Notes under the pieces: generated by a model
Told to the model about the DNA's origin: nothing
Databases searched by the model: none
Seen by the model: the letters and a program-made list of their open reading frames with translations, nothing else
Program-made: the position numbers and the translations under genes
In this document: positions 62,576-64,000 of the stretch, in pieces
How the letters are laid out: the number at the start of each line of letters is the position of its first letter
Numbering within the stretch: position 1 is the stretch's first letter
NCBI GenBank assembly: GCA_016987375.1
Contig: PJRA01000555.1
Location: forward strand, 173,895-237,894
Length of the DNA: 64,000 bases
DNA from: Brachionus koreanus
Lineage: Eukaryota > Rotifera > Eurotatoria > Ploima > Brachionidae
Direction of reading: 5' to 3'

Positions 62576-62853
62576 TTTGAAAAAAAAAAAAAAACGCAGC
62601 TAAATTTTCAAATTAAAATTTCTCAAAAGCTTTTAACAGGTTTGTTTTTTTTTTTTTAAATGTATTTTGAAGCCATTCATAATCATTTTTTAATTAGTTT
62701 TAAAAATAAAAAATTATTTAGTCAAAAACTTTTAATTTTTTTGGTTACTATTGACATTTGAAAATTTTTTTATTTAAATTTAAGGAATAAGCTCTTGAGT
62801 TTTCTTATAGTCCTGAAAGTATTAGATTAAGTTAATTAAACTTAAAGTTGATA

Positions 62854-63860
62854 ACGGGTGAGTCATAATGTTATACAAAATTTTCAAATCAAGATTTAAA
62901 TATGATCAGAAAATTGGACAAGGCTGAAATTTTTCAAACTTATAAGCATATCATCCTTGTAATTTAGTTTAAAAATTGTTCTGGATTAGTGCATTTCTTT
63001 GGCTCTCTAGCCCTTCAGGCAAACCTGGTACCCTTTGAAAAAACTGTTTCCAACAACTGATTTTTTCTTTTCTTTTTTTCATTTAATTTTAATAGTATAA
63101 TTTAAGAATAATTTGTCTATCTAAAACGCTATAGATCATAATTTTCTGACTATCAGTTGTCTAAATAATGTCAAAATACTATAAAAAATGCGCTTTTTTG
63201 GTATGTTGGAAAAAAAGAAAAAAAAAGAAAAATGACTTATAGCTAACGATAGGAGTATCCAATATTTATTTATGTAAGATCAATATTTTCTAAGAAAACT
63301 GAGCCTATCAGACAAAAAGTATGTTAAGGTCAGCGCCTATTAACTAGAGGTATCCTTCATTAATTTTTTTGCTTGGGCATTTTTTAAGATTAAAAACTAA
63401 GCTTATGCATTATTTGATTTAAAAAATTTAAGCAAAACTTTTGTCAATAATATTTATTCTTTAAATATATATTATCAAATTTAAAATTGAATTTAAACAT
63501 TTTTAAAATAAATTTCAAAAAAATAATTAATTAATTTTAAAAAAATGGCAAAACCTAATACTCTTTGACAAATTGCAATTGCTCACTATCTAAAGGAGAA
63601 ATCCGTCAAACAGGTAACTGATATTCTAGATAGTCAAGCTGCACACAGAACTGTTTATTACAGGATAGACCAGTTTAAAAAGTTTGAAAAAAATCTCATT
63701 CAACATCATCTGGTGGAAGGGTAGCTATTTCAACAAGAAAAAATAAGACACGAGTTAAAGACAAGGAATTACAAGAATGAAAAATTTCAGCCTTGTCCAA
63801 TTTTCTGATCATATTTAAATCTTGATTAGAAAATTTTGCTTAACATTATGACTCATCCGT
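62854..63860 (+). mobile_element. mariner-type element with ~85-bp inverted repeats
   Basis: The left end ACGGGTGAGTCATAATGTTA and the reverse complement of the right end (ACGGATGAGTCATAATGTTA) match for about 85 bp through GGACAAGGCTGAAATTTTTC. TA flanks both ends. An internal frame from 63544, MAKPNTL, stop, QIAIAHYLKEKSVKQ, VTDILDSQAAHRTVYYRID, then a frameshift to SSGGRV, is a broken transposase N-terminus. The catalytic domain is missing and about 600 bp of unexplained sequence lies on the left. Confidence 0.75.
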
Positions 63861-63879
63861 TAGTTAGTTAGTTAGTAGT

Positions 63880-64000
63880 TGAAGACTTCAGTGGATTTTA
63901 ATTTAATAACACTATCGGGCAAACTATTCCAACATTGAGGGAACACTCTGTTTTTTAAAAATAAAAAACATGTCAGCCAGTCACCGCAGTTGCAAAATCA
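63880..64000 (-). mobile_element. LINE C-terminal scrap at window edge
   Basis: Minus strand reads FLKNRVFPQCWNSLPDSVIK, the usual ...VWNSLPD... end of CR1/jockey-like ORF2. It continues beyond the window. Confidence 0.55.

Noticed and set aside
1..64000. CRISPR arrays, bacterial operons, ribosome-binding sites
   Set aside because: The window is animal nuclear DNA with spliced genes; no regularly spaced short repeats were seen.

Overview
The window looks like nuclear DNA of a small-genome invertebrate animal. It is strongly A+T-rich (about three quarters by eye), its introns are mostly 50-70 nt with GT-AG ends, and its genes are animal genes (TFIIH p52, PHRF1, a Shaw-type K+ channel, TRIM9, dehydrodolichyl diphosphate synthase). 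Relics of Tc1/mariner, MULE/FLYWCH, hAT, piggyBac and many non-LTR retrotransposons are scattered throughout. My best guess is a monogonont rotifer (Brachionus-like). That is inference, not proof. Three assembly gaps (N runs) lie at 11557-12232, 22864-23301 and 34511-34937.

Layout. All recognisable host genes are on the minus strand. 0-3.7 kb: a compact PHRF1 (RING + PHD + C-terminal CTD-binding-like region). 5.3-7.1 kb: a complete eight-exon GTF2H4 (TFIIH p52). 9.6-14.2 kb: a three-exon Shaw/Kv3-type potassium channel whose 3 kb first intron holds two mariner-type relics and an orphan exon-like segment. 15.9-16.8 kb: a 5'-truncated LINE with a 20-bp target-site duplication. 19.1-20.3 kb: DHDDS in five exons. 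21-27 kb: a transposon graveyard with LINE pieces, FLYWCH and SAP/SWIM relics, an integrase scrap and a 109-bp repeat present three times. 27.3-30.2 kb: TRIM9 in three coding exons. 30.3-45.7 kb: about 15 kb without any gene I can support, holding repeats, a nested transposon stack and an inverted-repeat element.

47.6-62.6 kb is the most interesting part. Two head-to-tail paralogous genes, pieced together from dozens of small exons, encode predicted type II single-pass membrane proteins. Each has a short cytosolic tail, one membrane segment and an ectodomain of about 14-15 tandem six-cysteine modules. The downstream gene ends in a C-type lectin-like domain. The upstream paralog stops just where that domain should begin. 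Modules are separated by phase-1 introns, and four of them use 16-nt microexons. Transposon relics (LINE, hAT, FLYWCH, SWIM) sit in their long introns.

There is no operon logic here. The host genes serve separate cell functions: RNA polymerase II/chromatin ubiquitin signalling (PHRF1), transcription and repair (GTF2H4), excitability (Shaw), N-glycosylation lipid supply (DHDDS), neuronal ubiquitin ligase (TRIM9) and surface recognition or adhesion (the lectin pair). Exon joins were read by eye from splice motifs, frame and family similarity. No transcript data were available.
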